Shown here one piece after another: positions 23,508-35,967 of a DNA stretch of 64,000 bases (position 1 is the first letter of the stretch; each line of letters opens with the position of its first letter). The DNA is from Allodiplogaster sudhausi. Lineage: Eukaryota; Nematoda; Chromadorea; Rhabditida; Diplogasteridae. Where the stretch lies: NCBI GenBank assembly GCA_945643635.1, contig CALZFC010000018.1, positions 3,954,501 to 4,018,500 of the forward strand. The letters run 5' to 3'. A program made the translations under genes and the position numbers. The notes under the pieces were generated by a model. The model searched no databases and had not been told where the DNA came from. It was given only the letters and a program-made list of their open reading frames with translations.

Positions 23508-24244
23508 AAAATGCACGGTCTCAAAGGCCAATCAAAGACAAACTTCGAGCATGGCCTCATCGCGATGTCAGCCGCTAGCTTTGCCACACAATTGTTCTAC
23601 CTAGGAGCACAAGTTTGTTTATTCAATGTTCTGTTCCTACATACTTTCCTACCTGTCTACAAAGTTTTGAAAGAATTAGACAATTGTATTTACAGCTGCG
23701 GAAAATAATTTTGAAATGCTATTTTCAGCAGCTAAATTTTAATATTTTTTCACATTTTTCTAAACAATCATTCTTTATTTCTTCCCGTCTCGAAGCACTG
23801 CAATTATGTCTGTATGTTGCATACCCAGAATGTTCGAATCAAATGTACATACTAGTAATTACTTTAAAATGCCATTTTTCAGATATTCTCCAGGTCGAAG
23901 CCAGCGAGCGCCACGTTGCTAATTGTCAATGTCTACGTCGCGGCGCCACTTTCCTACACGTTCGCTTGCGTGACGCCTTTTTGGTGAGCAGACAGCTGCA
24001 AAGTACTCATTTTCCAATCTAATAGGCACAATTTCGTCATCAAAATACAAACGTTAATTTAGCGAAAATTATAGCTGACAATTAGACAATCATGGCAACA
24101 CACAGGTTCCTCATGGTCTTTTCACACTCGATTCGAAAGGCGTTCTTTCGCATTCGAATGCGAGAGACAAGGCGAGGCATTGGTAGAACTCCGGCAACAG
24201 CTGTTTCAATTCCACAGCGAGCTGATAACGAGTTCTCACTATGA
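23508..24244 (+). pseudogene. SRG-like receptor A, 5'-truncated
   Basis: Only the last three exons of the nine-exon receptor family are present: helix 6 at 23508-23612 (LKGQSKTNFEHGLIAMSAAS), helix 7 at 23883-23983 (APLSYTFACVTPF) and the C-terminus at 24106-24244 (FLMVFSHSIRKAFFRIRMRE), ending in TGA. Splice sites are good (AG/GT) and the frames join as in receptor C. Nothing resembling exons 0-5 occurs upstream to the retrotransposon fragment at 22.1 kb. A lone ATG exists at 23511, but a two-helix product is unlikely to be a receptor. It may mark the edge of the tandem array. Confidence 0.8.
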
Positions 24245-25187
24245 TAACATTTCCATCTACATGCATCTCTGCACTCGATTGCTCGGATAGATTCGTTGAT
24301 TAAAATTATGAAGGCTATGTTACTTACATATTAACGTTTCTCTCAAAAATCGACATTGATACTGATGTCTGTTGATGTCTTTAGACAACATTGAAAATGG
24401 CAGCTAAATAAGTGATACTTTCAAAACCGTCAAAGCCTAGCATATGCCCTAGTAAATTTTTGGTCTACATTTTGAAAATTATCTGTTCTCAAGCAGTTTT
24501 ATTCATTCTTCTTAATCTTACTGCATAAAACAATTTTGGAATTCTATGAATTGCTTATAGTTATATATATGTTATTAAATTTTTATTTGGGAGTGTCATA
24601 ATGCAAAAAACTGGATTTGTTTTTGCAACATGTTTCTTGTGACAGGCAGCAAAAATTTAAATGTTTGTTAATTCTCTATTTGTTGCCGATGCTTGCTGAC
24701 ATCATATAGCCTTTGATTAGTGGTATTATAAATTTGTTAAATTCTCGCTGACATTTCCGCTACCTTCCAAACTTTGACTTCTATACGACAACTTATTGAA
24801 GTGTCGCTTTAACGTCATTGCAGGAAAGGCTATAATTTAGATAAGCAATGCCAAAACAAATTCACGATATTATATGCTTTAGAACAAAAATCTCATTTTC
24901 ACTTCGTTCTGCTTTCTGAATTCTGGGAGATGTATAATCTCATATGTATGTACATACATACATATATGTATGCTCCGCTCAATAAAACAACTATATGGCA
25001 TACTCGTGCAAATCAACACTGTAGAAAAGTCGAATGCTTTTGCTTTTAAGCGCCTTACAACAACTACACCATGAACACCGACAATGACGCAATTGTTAGC
25101 CTCGTCCATTTTTTCATTACTTTAAAGAGTTTACTTTTCTACAGTTTAGAACATTTTCGACATGTATATATTTTTTTAAGCTTAAGA
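24245..25187. other. No gene seen between receptors A and B
   Basis: AT-rich intergenic sequence with the short simple repeat TACATACATACATATATGTA near 24950-24970. No exon was recognised on either strand. Confidence 0.45.
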
Positions 25188-25443
25188 ATGGCCAGTACCG
25201 GCCGTATTTTGGTAATAGGTAAGTTGTTTTTATTTTCTTAAACTACTATAGAAAGGCTTCTTCCGCTATGGCCTGCCAGTGTCTGTTTCGTTGATGGTCT
25301 TCTTCTCCTTTCCAACATTTGCCATCGCTACGATCGTCTACCTCCGCATCCTCAGAGATCGAATCTTCTCCGGCTCCGTGACCATTCGCCTGATCGTCTA
25401 CTGCGGCTTCGTGGCTAGTCCTTAGTTTCTGATTATAATGAAT

Positions 25444-25460
25444 GGACGGGTGGGCGGAGC
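25444..25460 (+). promoter_or_regulatory. Conserved intronic motif GGACGGGTGGGCGGAGC
   Basis: This 17-base G-rich motif sits in the intron after exon 1 of receptor B. The identical sequence is in the same intron of C (30504-30520), and D has one change (37537-37553). The surrounding intron is otherwise diverged. The minus-strand copies keep a weaker form (GGGCAGAGCC in F). It may be an intronic splicing or regulatory element, or simply slow divergence. Confidence 0.5.
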
Positions 25461-26135
25461 TAAAATGAGCGCAATTTCAGGACATGTTCGCACTGGTAAT
25501 GAACTTGGTGACCGTCCAGCTCACCGGGCTTGTCTTTGCGGTTCCCTTCTTCAAATTTCTGCTTGATGCGAAATTGGCGGCATTAGCAATGGGACTCGTT
25601 AGCTATGCCCAAGTAAGTGTAATACGGATATTTGCATGCCAATTGGGAGAGCACGTAAAGAAGTACTTTATTGTTCTGGAGTTAAAATAAATATCTTTAT
25701 GTACGTAGGATTGAAAATCGAGCCTCTCTTCCAAATCTGACTTGCTACTTTAATGTCGTTTCAATCATTTTGACAGGGAAGGCAACTGCAGGGCCTCTTC
25801 ATTATTGCATTAAATCGCGCCGTTATCCTTTCCCGCCCAGCGATCACTCAAGCGGTTCGGCCGAACAAAAAAAAAAACAAATTTTCTTTCTGTTATATAT
25901 GTATAATGATTACGGCAGTAAAAGTCGAAAAGCAAAGAGAATTTTTGCAGCAAAAAACACGCCTCTTCCACTTGTCCGTCTTGCTGCTCTTGCTGTCTCC
26001 GTTGCTCTTCTGCTTTCCATTCGGCTTCTTCACCACTACTTATCGCTGTCGAGTGGCGCCCATTGGCGATGTCCTCTGCATGCCGATGATCAACTTGGAC
26101 TTTGACGCTGGAATTAGTGAAGTCTGCTTTAGACT

Positions 26136-26260
26136 TACCGTATTTTCTCTATTAGTGCCCCTCCCTCTATTAGAACCCCCCCCCCCTCTAATAGTGCCCC
26201 CCTCTCGCAAGGGGATTGAAAAATAGTGCCCCCGGGGGCACCAATAGAGAAAATAGGGTA
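26136..26260. mobile_element. Short MITE in intron 4 of receptor B
   Basis: A 125-bp element with terminal inverted repeats: TACCGTATTTTCTCTATT... on the left and ...AATAGAGAAAATAGGGTA on the right. Its core is made of C and G runs (GTGCCCC, CCCCCCC). A related terminus is at 9725-9745. No target duplication was resolved. Confidence 0.75.
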
Positions 26261-27489
26261 TCTTGTTCACTATTTTAATTAATTATTAAAAGATTCAAAT
26301 GGTTAATGAACCTTGTGATTAATGCTAATGTAATAAAGTCTGAATTACGTTAGTATACTGAAGTATACAGACTTATTTTAATTAATAAATAAATTTATTA
26401 ATTAATTATACAAATATGACTACTTTTGTGATCAATGCAATTCTTACTCCTGAATCGTTTTCAGTTCTTGGAGATGCTTGAAAATGTGTATCTCGCTGGG
26501 CTGAATATTCTAACACTTCTCATGAACCTTGTTGATTATCTCCGGAACACGTTTTGCGAAGGTATCCGTGAATAATTTGGCAGTTTTGCTTAGAGCATAC
26601 AATGTCTGTTCAGGATTATTTGTCCTAATTTCGTTCCAGGATGGGTCAAATGGTAGATCAATTGCGAACTTGGAGCATGGCATCATTGTTATGTCCGCTG
26701 CCAGCTTCGCCGCACAACTTCTCTACCAAGCAACACAGGTTTACCATAGACGAAAAATTTACACGAACCACAATCTGCGTTTTCCTTGAACAATTTGTTT
26801 TCGTTGTCTAATTTTAGAATTGCGTCTATGATTCCGTGAAAATTTTAAAGCTGTATTGTTTCTTTCTGATCTTCAAAATACGACGAAAAAATCTAATCTT
26901 TTCGCTCTCAATTCCGTTCATTTATTCAAAAGTAACGATTAAGAATGTTTCTCAGAACAGCTTGCAAGGGAAGCTTTAGTGACCTCGCTGCAACATTTTG
27001 AACGCTTCCATATTGTCTTATTTCTATGAAAGTTGAAAGTTCCCTTCTAACAAAACACAAGTTTTACTTCCAGATATTCTCGAGGTCTGGTCCTTCCAGT
27101 TACACTTTATTACTAGCTAATATCTTCATCGCTGCACCGCTCACTTATACAGCTGCATGCGTCACGCCTTTCTGGTTAGAAGAAAGAAAAAAAAGTTTCA
27201 TATTGTGCGGCTCCCATAACTTTTTTAACGTTTTATGTATATAGTGCAAATTTAATGCAAATTTTAGGAATTCATATCCAAAGGTGACATAAATGTTGAC
27301 GCCACAATCGTACATGAAAAATATACATATTTGTTTTTATATACTTACTCGCTCAGGTTCCTCATTCTCTTCTCACATTCGATCCGAAAGACATGCTTTT
27401 ATCTTGGAGCAAGCGAAACAAGGCAAAGAAGCGGAACGGGAGCTGCTTCCTCCACCTCACAATCAGCAGTTGCCACAATCTCTCGTTGA

Positions 27490-28650
27490 AACGAAGAACA
27501 AGAAGGACGAGGGCGAGGAATCTAATGTATTATTTATTATGTTTGTTGTTTAAATATGTTCAGTCTATGAGTATATCAAAAGTAAAGGGCGGTTTATAGT
27601 ATATTGAAGAAAACATGACGAAACAAAGCGTCCTTGGGCAATACAGAGCAATGCAATCAACATTCACTCGATATTTGTGGTAGACCTCCGACATTTTAGC
27701 ACAATTTTTGTTCCAAATGAAGCATTCATTTTTCTTGAAATGTTCTTTGCACTAATGACTGGAAGATGAATACACAACTTTGTACAGAGTGTCTGCAATG
27801 TTAATTTTTCATCTTATCAGATGAAGGATCTTACCATTAGGGAAGAACTCTGTTAAACTCTGCTTACGTTTCAAAAATGTTTTTCATCGAATTTTTCAAT
27901 TTTCAAGTATGCGAATTAATGATGTTCCGATCAAAGACAGCCATTTCAATACACGATTTTAGACATACAAACGATGTCGTCAAAATCCATCAAAGAAGAG
28001 TCTAGCAGAGACATCATTTTTGCTTGTCGAGTGAAACCTACATACCAGTATTTTGCTAATTGTGAACAAGATCGTCACCTTTGGACTACCTTGAAAACAG
28101 CAACTAAAGAAAGTTCACTCTTCTAGAAAACAAAATAAGTACATGTTCTCTTTTTCAGAAATGCTTGTTATCGTTGAGAAATTACGAAAGATGCATACGA
28201 TCGTAGGTAAAGTTTTCTCGTCAAATCATATTTACTAATCAAATTGTGCAATCTTTACAGGCCAACAGATATGCTCTTCGTATGTCCCAAATTCTGGTCC
28301 TACTTTGGCGACATTTCATTGCGCAGGTGCAACTGAACAGCCGGCTAATAAATATGTGCGCCTTGTTTCTTGTCTACGCCTCACATCATCTAGAATTGTG
28401 ATAATTTGTTTGCCTTCCTTTCTTCCATTTCACCCTTTCCACGCATGCGACAAATTAGTCGCCTTCTTGTTAATTGTAGGATTCTCTATCAAAACATTTC
28501 GCGAAACCTCCCTTTTCTTCATCATCACTTTACAGAAAAATACTTACTTTCACAATATGTTATGCTCATTGCAACAGATAGTGTCGCGTAAGATGTTATT
28601 TTGTCTTGCTTTCCTTCTTATTGGGAGTTGTACGAAAACAGCTCGCAAAT
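27490..28650. other. Intergenic, one unresolved exon-like stretch
   Basis: Mostly AT-rich. At about 28160-28330 two short stretches are bounded by splice-like signals (TTTCAG|AAATGCTTG to GTAAAG, and TTTACAG|GCCAACAG to a GTGCAA). Frames such as QILVLLWRHFIAQVQLN are open, but I recognise no family and no paralogue elsewhere in the window. I do not call a gene. Confidence 0.3.
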
Positions 28651-30024
28651 GCTGCAAAAAATGAATCAAAGCAGCCGCGGCGGACATAGCCAAAATCGAC
28701 CAGCTGGGATTTTGTTCAAAAGTTCCTTATAAGTACTTTCTGATACGCGGAATCGATTGGAAGTGGTTTAAGGATCGGAAAATGCCGTTTTCGGTGGATA
28801 TGAAGGCTTCAAATATGCGGCTCGCCGCGCAGGTGGGCTAGTTGGATGCACTTCTGAGGTCATTGCGGCGCACTTTGTTGAGATATAGAAATGAAAATTA
28901 GCAATATAATAACCAAGACATTGCTCTAAACCATGGAAAAAGAAAAATTTGAAAATGTTCAACTTTCCATCTTTTATAGTCTTTTAAGTTTGAAGGAGCT
29001 CAGACAACATATTTCTTATTTTACCAGAACCAAACCTATACAGCTGTATAGAGCGTGAAAAGAGCTTTTGAATGCAGTATTGGATTTGGGAAACTTAGGA
29101 TGCGCTGAAGTTTCCTAATCGATTTTCCCGGCGCGGCAGTAGAAATCAGCACTTCATAATCATTTTCGCACGTCCAAGCAGACACCAAAAGAAAGAGCGT
29201 GAAATTTGCTACACGCTGAACCCCTTTCAATGAACTTTCAAGTTTACAGTATTTTGTTATAAGCTTTAAAATTAGGGCCGATAATGCTAGTTCCATTGCG
29301 CCCAATAATCCATTTTCTAGTTTATTCGAATTAGAATATTCCAATTATTTTTCAAGCACCTATCCTTGAAGAATTATTAAAAGCAGATGCCATATTCTTT
29401 TGATCTATAACAAAAGATCGTAGATTCGGAATTTTATTGAAAGTGCTTCAGCATGTAGCAAATTTAATGCTCTTTCTTGTGGTGTATGTTTCGGCATACG
29501 AAATTGATTCTGAAGTAGTTCTTCAGTGGCGCGGATCCTCTGATTTGTACTGCCGCAAGTTGATAATCGACTAGGAAACTTCAGCGCATCCTAAGTTTCC
29601 CAAACCAAATAGTCCATTCGAAAGCTCTTTTCGTGCTCTATACAGCTATATAGGTTTGGTTCTGGTAAAATGAGAAACACGTTTTCTGAGCTCCCTCAAA
29701 CTTTTAATTCCATAAAACAAACATTGTTGAACATTTTCGAATTTTTCTTTTTTTCTTGTTTAGAGTAATATCTGGGCTATTATAATGCTAATTTTCATTG
29801 CTATAGCTCAACAAAGTGCGTCCCAATGACCTCAGACGTGCATCCAACTCGCCTCCCAACCCCGCGAGCCTAATAATTCATGCCCTCATAGCAAATGAAC
29901 AAGGCATTTTCCAAATCCCAGACCAGTTCCAATCGATTCTTCGTATCAGAAAGTACCTATAACGAACTTTTGAACAAAATCCAAGCTGGTAGCTTTTGGT
30001 TATGTCCGCGGTCTTTTTGATTCT
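28651..30024. mobile_element. Foldback element of about 1.37 kb between receptors B and C
   Basis: Inverted arms: sequence at about 28663-29140 recurs in reverse complement at about 29520-30023, with divergence around 15-20 percent by eye. For example GCGCTGAAGTTTCCTA on the left is answered by TAGGAAACTTCAGCGC on the right. The outer ends read GAATCAAA...CCGCGG.CGGACATA and its complement. CTCGCAAAT occurs just outside both ends (28642-28650 and 30025-30033), a possible 9-bp target duplication. I recognise no transposase. Confidence 0.75.
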
Positions 30025-30127
30025 CTCGCAAATCGCGTCATATGTCATTTGACGCATTTGCTCAATGTAGAAAATGCGAGCGTGTTAGTGTGTGTGTTTT
30101 TTCCAGCGTCGCATCCAATAATTCGTC

Positions 30128-32286
30128 ATGGATCCTGCGGATGACACAATTGTACGTTAGACTTCTAATTTTTTAATTAAATTTTTAATCTGTTTTATTT
30201 TTATAGAGAATAATTTATAGAAATTATCCTTTTTATATTCGACTATGCATTCATGAAGATGTATGTATGCATGTACATATGTATATGCATAGACAATTGC
30301 TATTTTACTCTAGAAACATCTTTTTCGCTATGGTCCGCCCATCGCTGTCTCGTTGATGCTTGTCCTTTCCTTGCCTACCTTTGCGATCGCCACGTTGGTC
30401 TACGTTCGTATTCTGAGAGATCGAACCTTCTCTGCCTCGGGGACTATTCGTCTAATCATCTACTGCGGCTTCATTGTCAGTTGAGCGGGTGATAATTAGG
30501 GTTGGACGGGTGGGCGGAGCTATGATTTTTCTCTATAGGACATGTTTGCACTGGTGATGAACTTGGTGACCGTCCAGCTCACCGGACTGTCGTTTGCTGT
30601 GCCCTTCTTCGAGATGCTGATTGCGACGAAATCGTCGCAGCTTGCCAGCGGTCTCGGTCGCTTCGCGCAAGTAAGAAGCATTTAAAAGGACGAGAAAATG
30701 CAAATATGAATTCGCGCGCGCTTTTGCCTGAATATCCGGATGATATTAAAAAAATTCATCGGTTTCTGTTTGCATTATGTATGTAGCTTGTGTTTTATAG
30801 GGAATGCAGCTGCAGGGTCTCTTCACTATTGCTTTCAATCGTGCCGTCATCCTATCCAGACCAGCTCTGTCTCAAGCGGTCAGTCTTCTTTTCGCTCCCT
30901 TTCTCTCTCTCTCTCTCTCTCGCTTCTATTAGTACCTATTTGAATGGAGAAAGTTTTCCCTTACCAGAAAATCGTATTTATTTTTTTCTAGGGCAAATAT
31001 GTCTTTTCACTTTTATATCTTTTAATAATTGATAGGTTCAAATATTTTTTTTAATATTTTTCTTCCTAAATCAGCGCCGTTCACTGCTCTTCCGCGTCTC
31101 CGTCTTGATGCTCTTCCTGCTTCCGTTTCCCTTCTGCTTTCCATTCGGCTTCTTCACCGTAGAATACGCTTGCCGAACGACTCCGAATGGCGACTTTCTC
31201 TGCGGTACAAGGAAGGCGAACGGCGTTGATCCTGTAATCAGTAAGGTACACAGCCAAAAACTCAAGCTTTGCCTAACACCTTGTGGCAGGCAACGCTGAT
31301 TGTGATTTAGAGGGACGCGGCTACAATAGTCTAGAAAATTAAAGGAGATTACGGTGGTGTTTCGTGCGCAAAAATGTTTCATTACGTAGTGAACCAATTT
31401 TTTTTTAAGTTCCTGGAGATGCTTGAACTGGCTTATCTCGTGGGCCTAAACATTATAACATTACTACTGAACCTGTATTTGCTGATGATCTCGGGCAGAG
31501 AGCAACGATTTGTGCAAGTAAGTTAATATATCCTGTATTTTAATCTGTTTCTTTCCGCATGGCCATATGAAAATATATTAAAATTCCTGTATGTAAATGT
31601 GGCCATTTAAAGGATGAGAAAGCGGGAAAAGTAAAGACGAATTTCGAACATGGTATTATTGTCATGTCCGTCGCAAGTTTCGCCGCACAACTATGCTACC
31701 TCGCCACGCAGGTTTGGCGCAAGAGCCAGATTTACAAGCGTACTGTAGCTTTTTGTGCCCTTCAATGCTAACTGCTACTCTTTTCAGATATTGTCGAGGT
31801 CAAAGCCTTTCAGCTTCACTTGGCAAATCGCCAACATCTTCATTGGATCGCCACTCATGTATACATTGGCGTGCGTTACGCCATTCTGGTTAGAACAACA
31901 ACAAAAACTTTACATTTGCTTATATCTGGAAGTGCCTTTCTCCCTCTTACTCATTTTTCCTTCTTATTCATATCCCTAATGTTAAAGTGAAGAAGGTCTG
32001 TCTTTATCTCATCCATTGAGCACTTTCGATGATATGCATGGATGTACATACAAATATAAATTTCGGTCAAACTCACAACAAATTTTGTAGCTTTTTTTTA
32101 TAGAATGACAACAAGTAATTTTAAAATTTGTTAAAAAATGGCTATAAAAAAAATTCCAGGTTCCTCATCCTCTTCTCGCACTCGATCCGCAATGCGTTCT
32201 TCCGCGTTTGCGTGCGCGAGAAGCCATGCGGCTCCTCCTTCAATTCGGCCGTCGTCTCGATTTCGCTTTCGCCCCCTGAAAAATGA
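30128..32286 (+). CDS. SRG-like seven-transmembrane receptor C, intact
   Basis: Putative nematode chemoreceptor. The nine exons join in phase with GT-AG introns to give about 329 residues: 30128-30151 (MDPADDTI), 30314-30475 (helix 1, LPTFAIATLVYVRILRDR), 30539-30670 (helix 2, NLVTVQLTGLSFAVPFF), 30801-30878 (helix 3, GLFTIAFNRAVILSR), 31075-31233 (helix 4, MLFLLPFPFCFPFGFF, then an extracellular loop with two Cys), 31410-31517 (helix 5), 31613-31711 (helix 6), 31788-31888 (helix 7, YTLACVTPFW) and 32160-32286 (FLILFSHSIRNAFFRV, TGA). The order, the NR after helix 3 and the PFW-FLILFS-SIRK-type ending resemble the SRG/SRV/SRX superfamily. The exact subfamily is not certain. It is the only copy without a visible defect. 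Confidence 0.85.
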
Positions 32287-32754
32287 TTTTGCTTATTTAT
32301 TATTTTTTTTTTACATTATCGTTCAGGATTTATGCAACTAGATATTTCGATTCATATGTATGTCCGAGTATGACAATGATACAGTGCGAGCGAGATATGT
32401 TACTACAAAAATCGAAATCAAGATTCATTCTATCATTTGTATTTCTGTTTCTTTTTTTCCTTATACGAAGAAGAACAAAAAAACACTTATGTGCATAAGT
32501 GCATGTAATTACTTAACTGACGAGTGACCACGACACGATTACATTTGCAAAGATGAACCGAAGACCGTTGGTATTTGGTGTGACTTCTGATGAAGTTCAT
32601 GGGAACACGCACAAATAAATACCTGTATGCAGTACATAAATAAGACTCCACATTGTATACCGTGAATTTTCAACATATTTGACTTCCAGATATTATTCGC
32701 TTTCTTGAGTACACGTTGTCAGAGATGGCAGCCTTCATGTTTCTGATTTGGCAA

Positions 32755-32945
32755 GCAGCAAAGAAACCAAATCCGGAAAACCCACGTTTGAATTCGCGCC
32801 CTTTCTTCCGAAATAAAAACGATTGCCCATAGGTTGCATGTTCCTAATAATGTATTTATATCCAGAAGGAGAAAATCGCACAAATTCAATATCGTTCGTT
32901 TCATCAGACATCTCAAACAATTAAATAAATCAGGATTGTGTTTAT
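32755..32945. repeat. Direct repeat, left copy
   Basis: About 190 bases (CGTTTGAATTCGCGCCCTTT... onward) resemble 35110-35260 in the same orientation (TGTTTGAATCCGCGTCCTTT...). Shared words include GATTGCCCATAGGTTGCATG against GACTGCCCATGTGGTGCATG. The two copies flank the thrombospondin-repeat gene at 33627-34530. Confidence 0.7.
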
Positions 32946-33626
32946 TTTTCTTCGAATTTGTCCTATTGACGGCTTTTTCCATATAATACACAATTGAGTT
33001 TCTTAGGAGGAGGAGAACAGGCGGTGTGATTCATCCATTCCTTTTCATCATTCCGCTTCTGTCATCTCGAGATCTTCTCTTTTCTAACAGCGACCAGATG
33101 GCACTGAGAGTACGATACTATAAACAATGTATAGTAAATTGGAGAAGCCGAGCGGTCGCCACTCCCTACTCCTCCTTCACTCATCTAAATCCATCCCATC
33201 TCCCAGTCCCAGATGGTTCTGTAAACTAAATCACAAATCCAAGCCTCAAAAAACTCGAGACGTACTTTTATCTATCTCTTTCTTTTTCTCTATTCTCTCT
33301 TTCTCGCGATCTCTCCCTCCCTCACCTGCTTTCGCTCCCTCTTCTCGCTCTCTTTCTCTCTCTCTGTCTCTCTCTCTCCCTGTCTCTCTCGCTCCTTCTG
33401 CCTCCCAGTTATTTTCCTACCCGCGGTATCCATCGATGACCTTTTCTCCCGACTTGTAATAAAAGGATGAAGCACCTCCTTCCGATGGCTTACTCACATC
33501 TGGAAGTGAGTGAGAGAAAGTGAGAAGTGATACGGAGACAGAGAGCGAGAGAGAGAGAGAGAAAGAGAGAAACATAGAGCGAGGGAGATCAACAAACTTG
33601 TTCTTTCCTTTGCAGGGGGTCCACTT

Positions 33627-34377
33627 TTAGTACTTTGGATTGAATGGTTCGTCATTGTGTAGTGCCCAATACTCAGCTCGCAAGTCGTTGAATGATCCTT
33701 CGGGACAGACCTCGGATTGGTGGCAGGCTCCGTGCATTTGTTGCTGCAAACTGCTCGCCATTTCCAACGTACATACAATATCATGAATACATACTCTTTC
33801 AGTTTTAAAATTTTTTCTTGCTGGTTTATGAAGTGTATGTATATGTATCTTGTTGATCAAGAAATTCTTTAACTTCTTTTTGAGATTTTCCTGTTTTTCT
33901 TTACGTATGTACATGTCACGATCGTAGCTCTCTGACTCTTGACGGTTCCTCTTTCTTGTCTGCACTGCTCTTCCACATGTCATCGAGCAGGCTCCCTCTG
34001 CAATCCACGGTCCACATGCTCCCGCATCTGCCTCGCCTAACTTGTCCACTGAAACGCCGTTCCCGACGTACACCTGAATGTTCTTGCCATTCTCATCCGC
34101 GTGTCCGCTTATGCCTCCGACCTGGTAAGCTTGTCTCTAGACTCTGGCAGCTGCCAGGTCGGTCTCAGGTGGACAGAGTGGATGGAAGGAACCTTCTCTT
34201 CTGCTTGTCTCCTGCAACTGTATGTATCCCCTGTTCATTCACCAACTGTTGCTCTGCATTCTCCTCCTTCTTCTAATTCACTCTGTGTCTGCTATACTTG
34301 TCTTATTGTTAATCATTCCATGCTCTACCTCTCTCTCGGTCTTCCTCTTCTCTCTCTCATTTCTCTATTTTGCCTCC

Positions 34378-34419
<42 letters not shown>

Positions 34420-34530
34420 GTCTTCCTCTTCTCTTCCAATTCTCGTGGAAAATACCTCTCGGATGGAGAAGAACGGCAACTTCCATGCGAAGCAACAGCC
34501 GAGTGCAACGAAGTGGAGAAGCAGGTGCAT
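33627..34530 (-). pseudogene. Papilin/ADAMTS-like thrombospondin-repeat fragment
   Basis: A minus-strand gene that would be secreted. The first exon, 34456-34530, encodes a signal peptide (MHLLLHFVALGCCFAWKL). After a GA-rich intron, an exon from 34121 downward encodes QVYVGNGVSVDKL and a thrombospondin type 1 start (CGPWIAEGACSMTCGRAVQ). The last exon, about 33740-33627, encodes CHQSEVCPEGSFNDLRAEYW and ALHNDEPFN, then KY and a stop. This is the signature found after the thrombospondin repeat in papilin and ADAMTS proteins, where the usual Gln-Cys (as in RAEQC) is replaced here by Tyr-Trp. The product would end abruptly. An exon between the signal peptide and 34121 contains a stop in the frame I tried. 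It is either a truncated duplicate of a papilin-like gene or a small derived gene. Confidence 0.65.
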
Positions 34531-34739
34531 CTCTCCACTCGTCTTCCACTTCTCTGCTCTCCGATGTAGTACTCTCATGCAACACGAGACGTACTGTAAG
34601 ATACTGTAAGAGGAGCAGAGACAAGGGGGTGGATGCAAATGAGAGAAACAAGGAATGGGAAAAGAATGCACATGTCAAGCGATGTATATGGTTTATTGAT
34701 GTTATCGATATCTCCACGTGTTGACACATTGATTATCCT

Positions 34740-35960
34740 TTTAACTATTTAAATACCATAAATAAATAAATGTAACTAAAAGAGCTGTCATTTGGGCAGC
34801 TGCTAAACATAGAAGACGATCATTTCCGACTCTTTTTTCTTCCACAACATTTTCTTGCTTGGCTGGTGAGAAAGAAAAAGGAGAAGGCACGCCTACTCTG
34901 CCAAAAACTTTTATTTCTTCTTCTTCCACTTGGTCTTGAAAGTATAATCAGAAGTACGACATTCGACGCTGGTGCGCATAATGACAGAAAGAGAGAGAGA
35001 GAGAGAGAGTAAAATAAAAAAGAGAGAGAGAGAGAGACGGAGAGAGATAGTAAAATAAAAAGAGATAGAGACATTTATAAATAAGAAGAAACAGGACATA
35101 CAACAGCCGAAAACCAATGTTTGAATCCGCGTCCTTTTCGCCTAAATTAAAAAGACTGCCCATGTGGTGCATGTTCCCATAATTTCATTTAAGCCAGAAG
35201 AAAAGCTCACATATTCAATATCCTTCGTCTCACCAGAAAATAAATAAAGGATTGTTTTCATTAACTCCATCATATTTGATTTGAAAAAGCGCCATCATCG
35301 ACTTTTTGATATCAAATACAATTTAGTTCATGATGAGAAATTTGAGACGTCCACTTTGAATGAAGTTCATATGCCCTCTAGCTTCTATGTAAAGGACTCC
35401 TTGAATAGCTCGTAAATCAATGCTGCAATCAACGGGCTCGTTACTAAATGAATAAAGTGTATTTTTCACCCGTCCTTGGTTTATTTTTACACTTTAAGTA
35501 CGAGCTAACTTCCTTTGGCTAGCCAACTCGTAAAAGGTGGGTAACAAACGTGTGGTCTTAGCAAGAAACATTTATTTTTTCAATTTATTTTTAACGAGCT
35601 TAGCAATCGTACAACTCTGTGTTATTTTCCGCGTCCCACTTCCATAGTTCTACTGGATCTACTTGGTTTAATCGCAGTTGGCGAAAATAAGAGGGTTATG
35701 CTACAAATAGATTTCTAAAACTTATTATATATGTAGTACATTACAGTTGTGTACGTAGTATTTACACACATAAGATGAAAAAATGTAAAACAATCTCCAA
35801 CCAATTCCGCCAATTGGTATGTTTTGACGAGGTCGAAATGAGATTTATTTCGCCAGAATATCCAAAACACATTAGTGGGAAGGTCTTGTGATAAAACTAT
35901 TCTCTTATAACGGCAACATTTTGAATACGTTTTTCGTATTTTTCTAGTCTCTCGCTGCGG
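34740..35960. other. No gene seen; GA microsatellites and repeat right copy
   Basis: This stretch contains GA tracts (34985-35060) and the right copy of the direct repeat (35110-35260). No coding exon was recognised. Confidence 0.5.
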
Positions 35961-35967
35961 GAGTTAA

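Larger units (their letters stand above)
25188..27489 (+). pseudogene. SRG-like receptor B, probable pseudogene
   Basis: All nine exons are recognisable: 25188-25211 (MASTGRIL), 25252-25413 (helix 1, SVSLMVFFSFPTFAIATIVY), 25481-25612, 25777-25854 (GRQLQGLFIIALNRAVILSR), 25951-26109, 26465-about 26561, 26640-26738, 27074-27174 and 27357-27489 (FLILFSHSIRK, TGA). Three lesions are visible against receptor C. The donor after exon 1 is GC instead of GT (25414). The expected donor after exon 4 reads GG instead of GT (26110). A deletion of about 5 bases in the helix-5 exon (near 26528) shifts the frame. The intron after exon 4 holds a short MITE. The GC donor alone could be tolerated; the other two suggest inactivation. 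Confidence 0.8.

Noticed and set aside
28160..28660. Exon-like pieces between receptors B and C as a separate gene
   Set aside because: Splice-like signals exist, but frames do not join consistently and no family or paralogue is recognisable.
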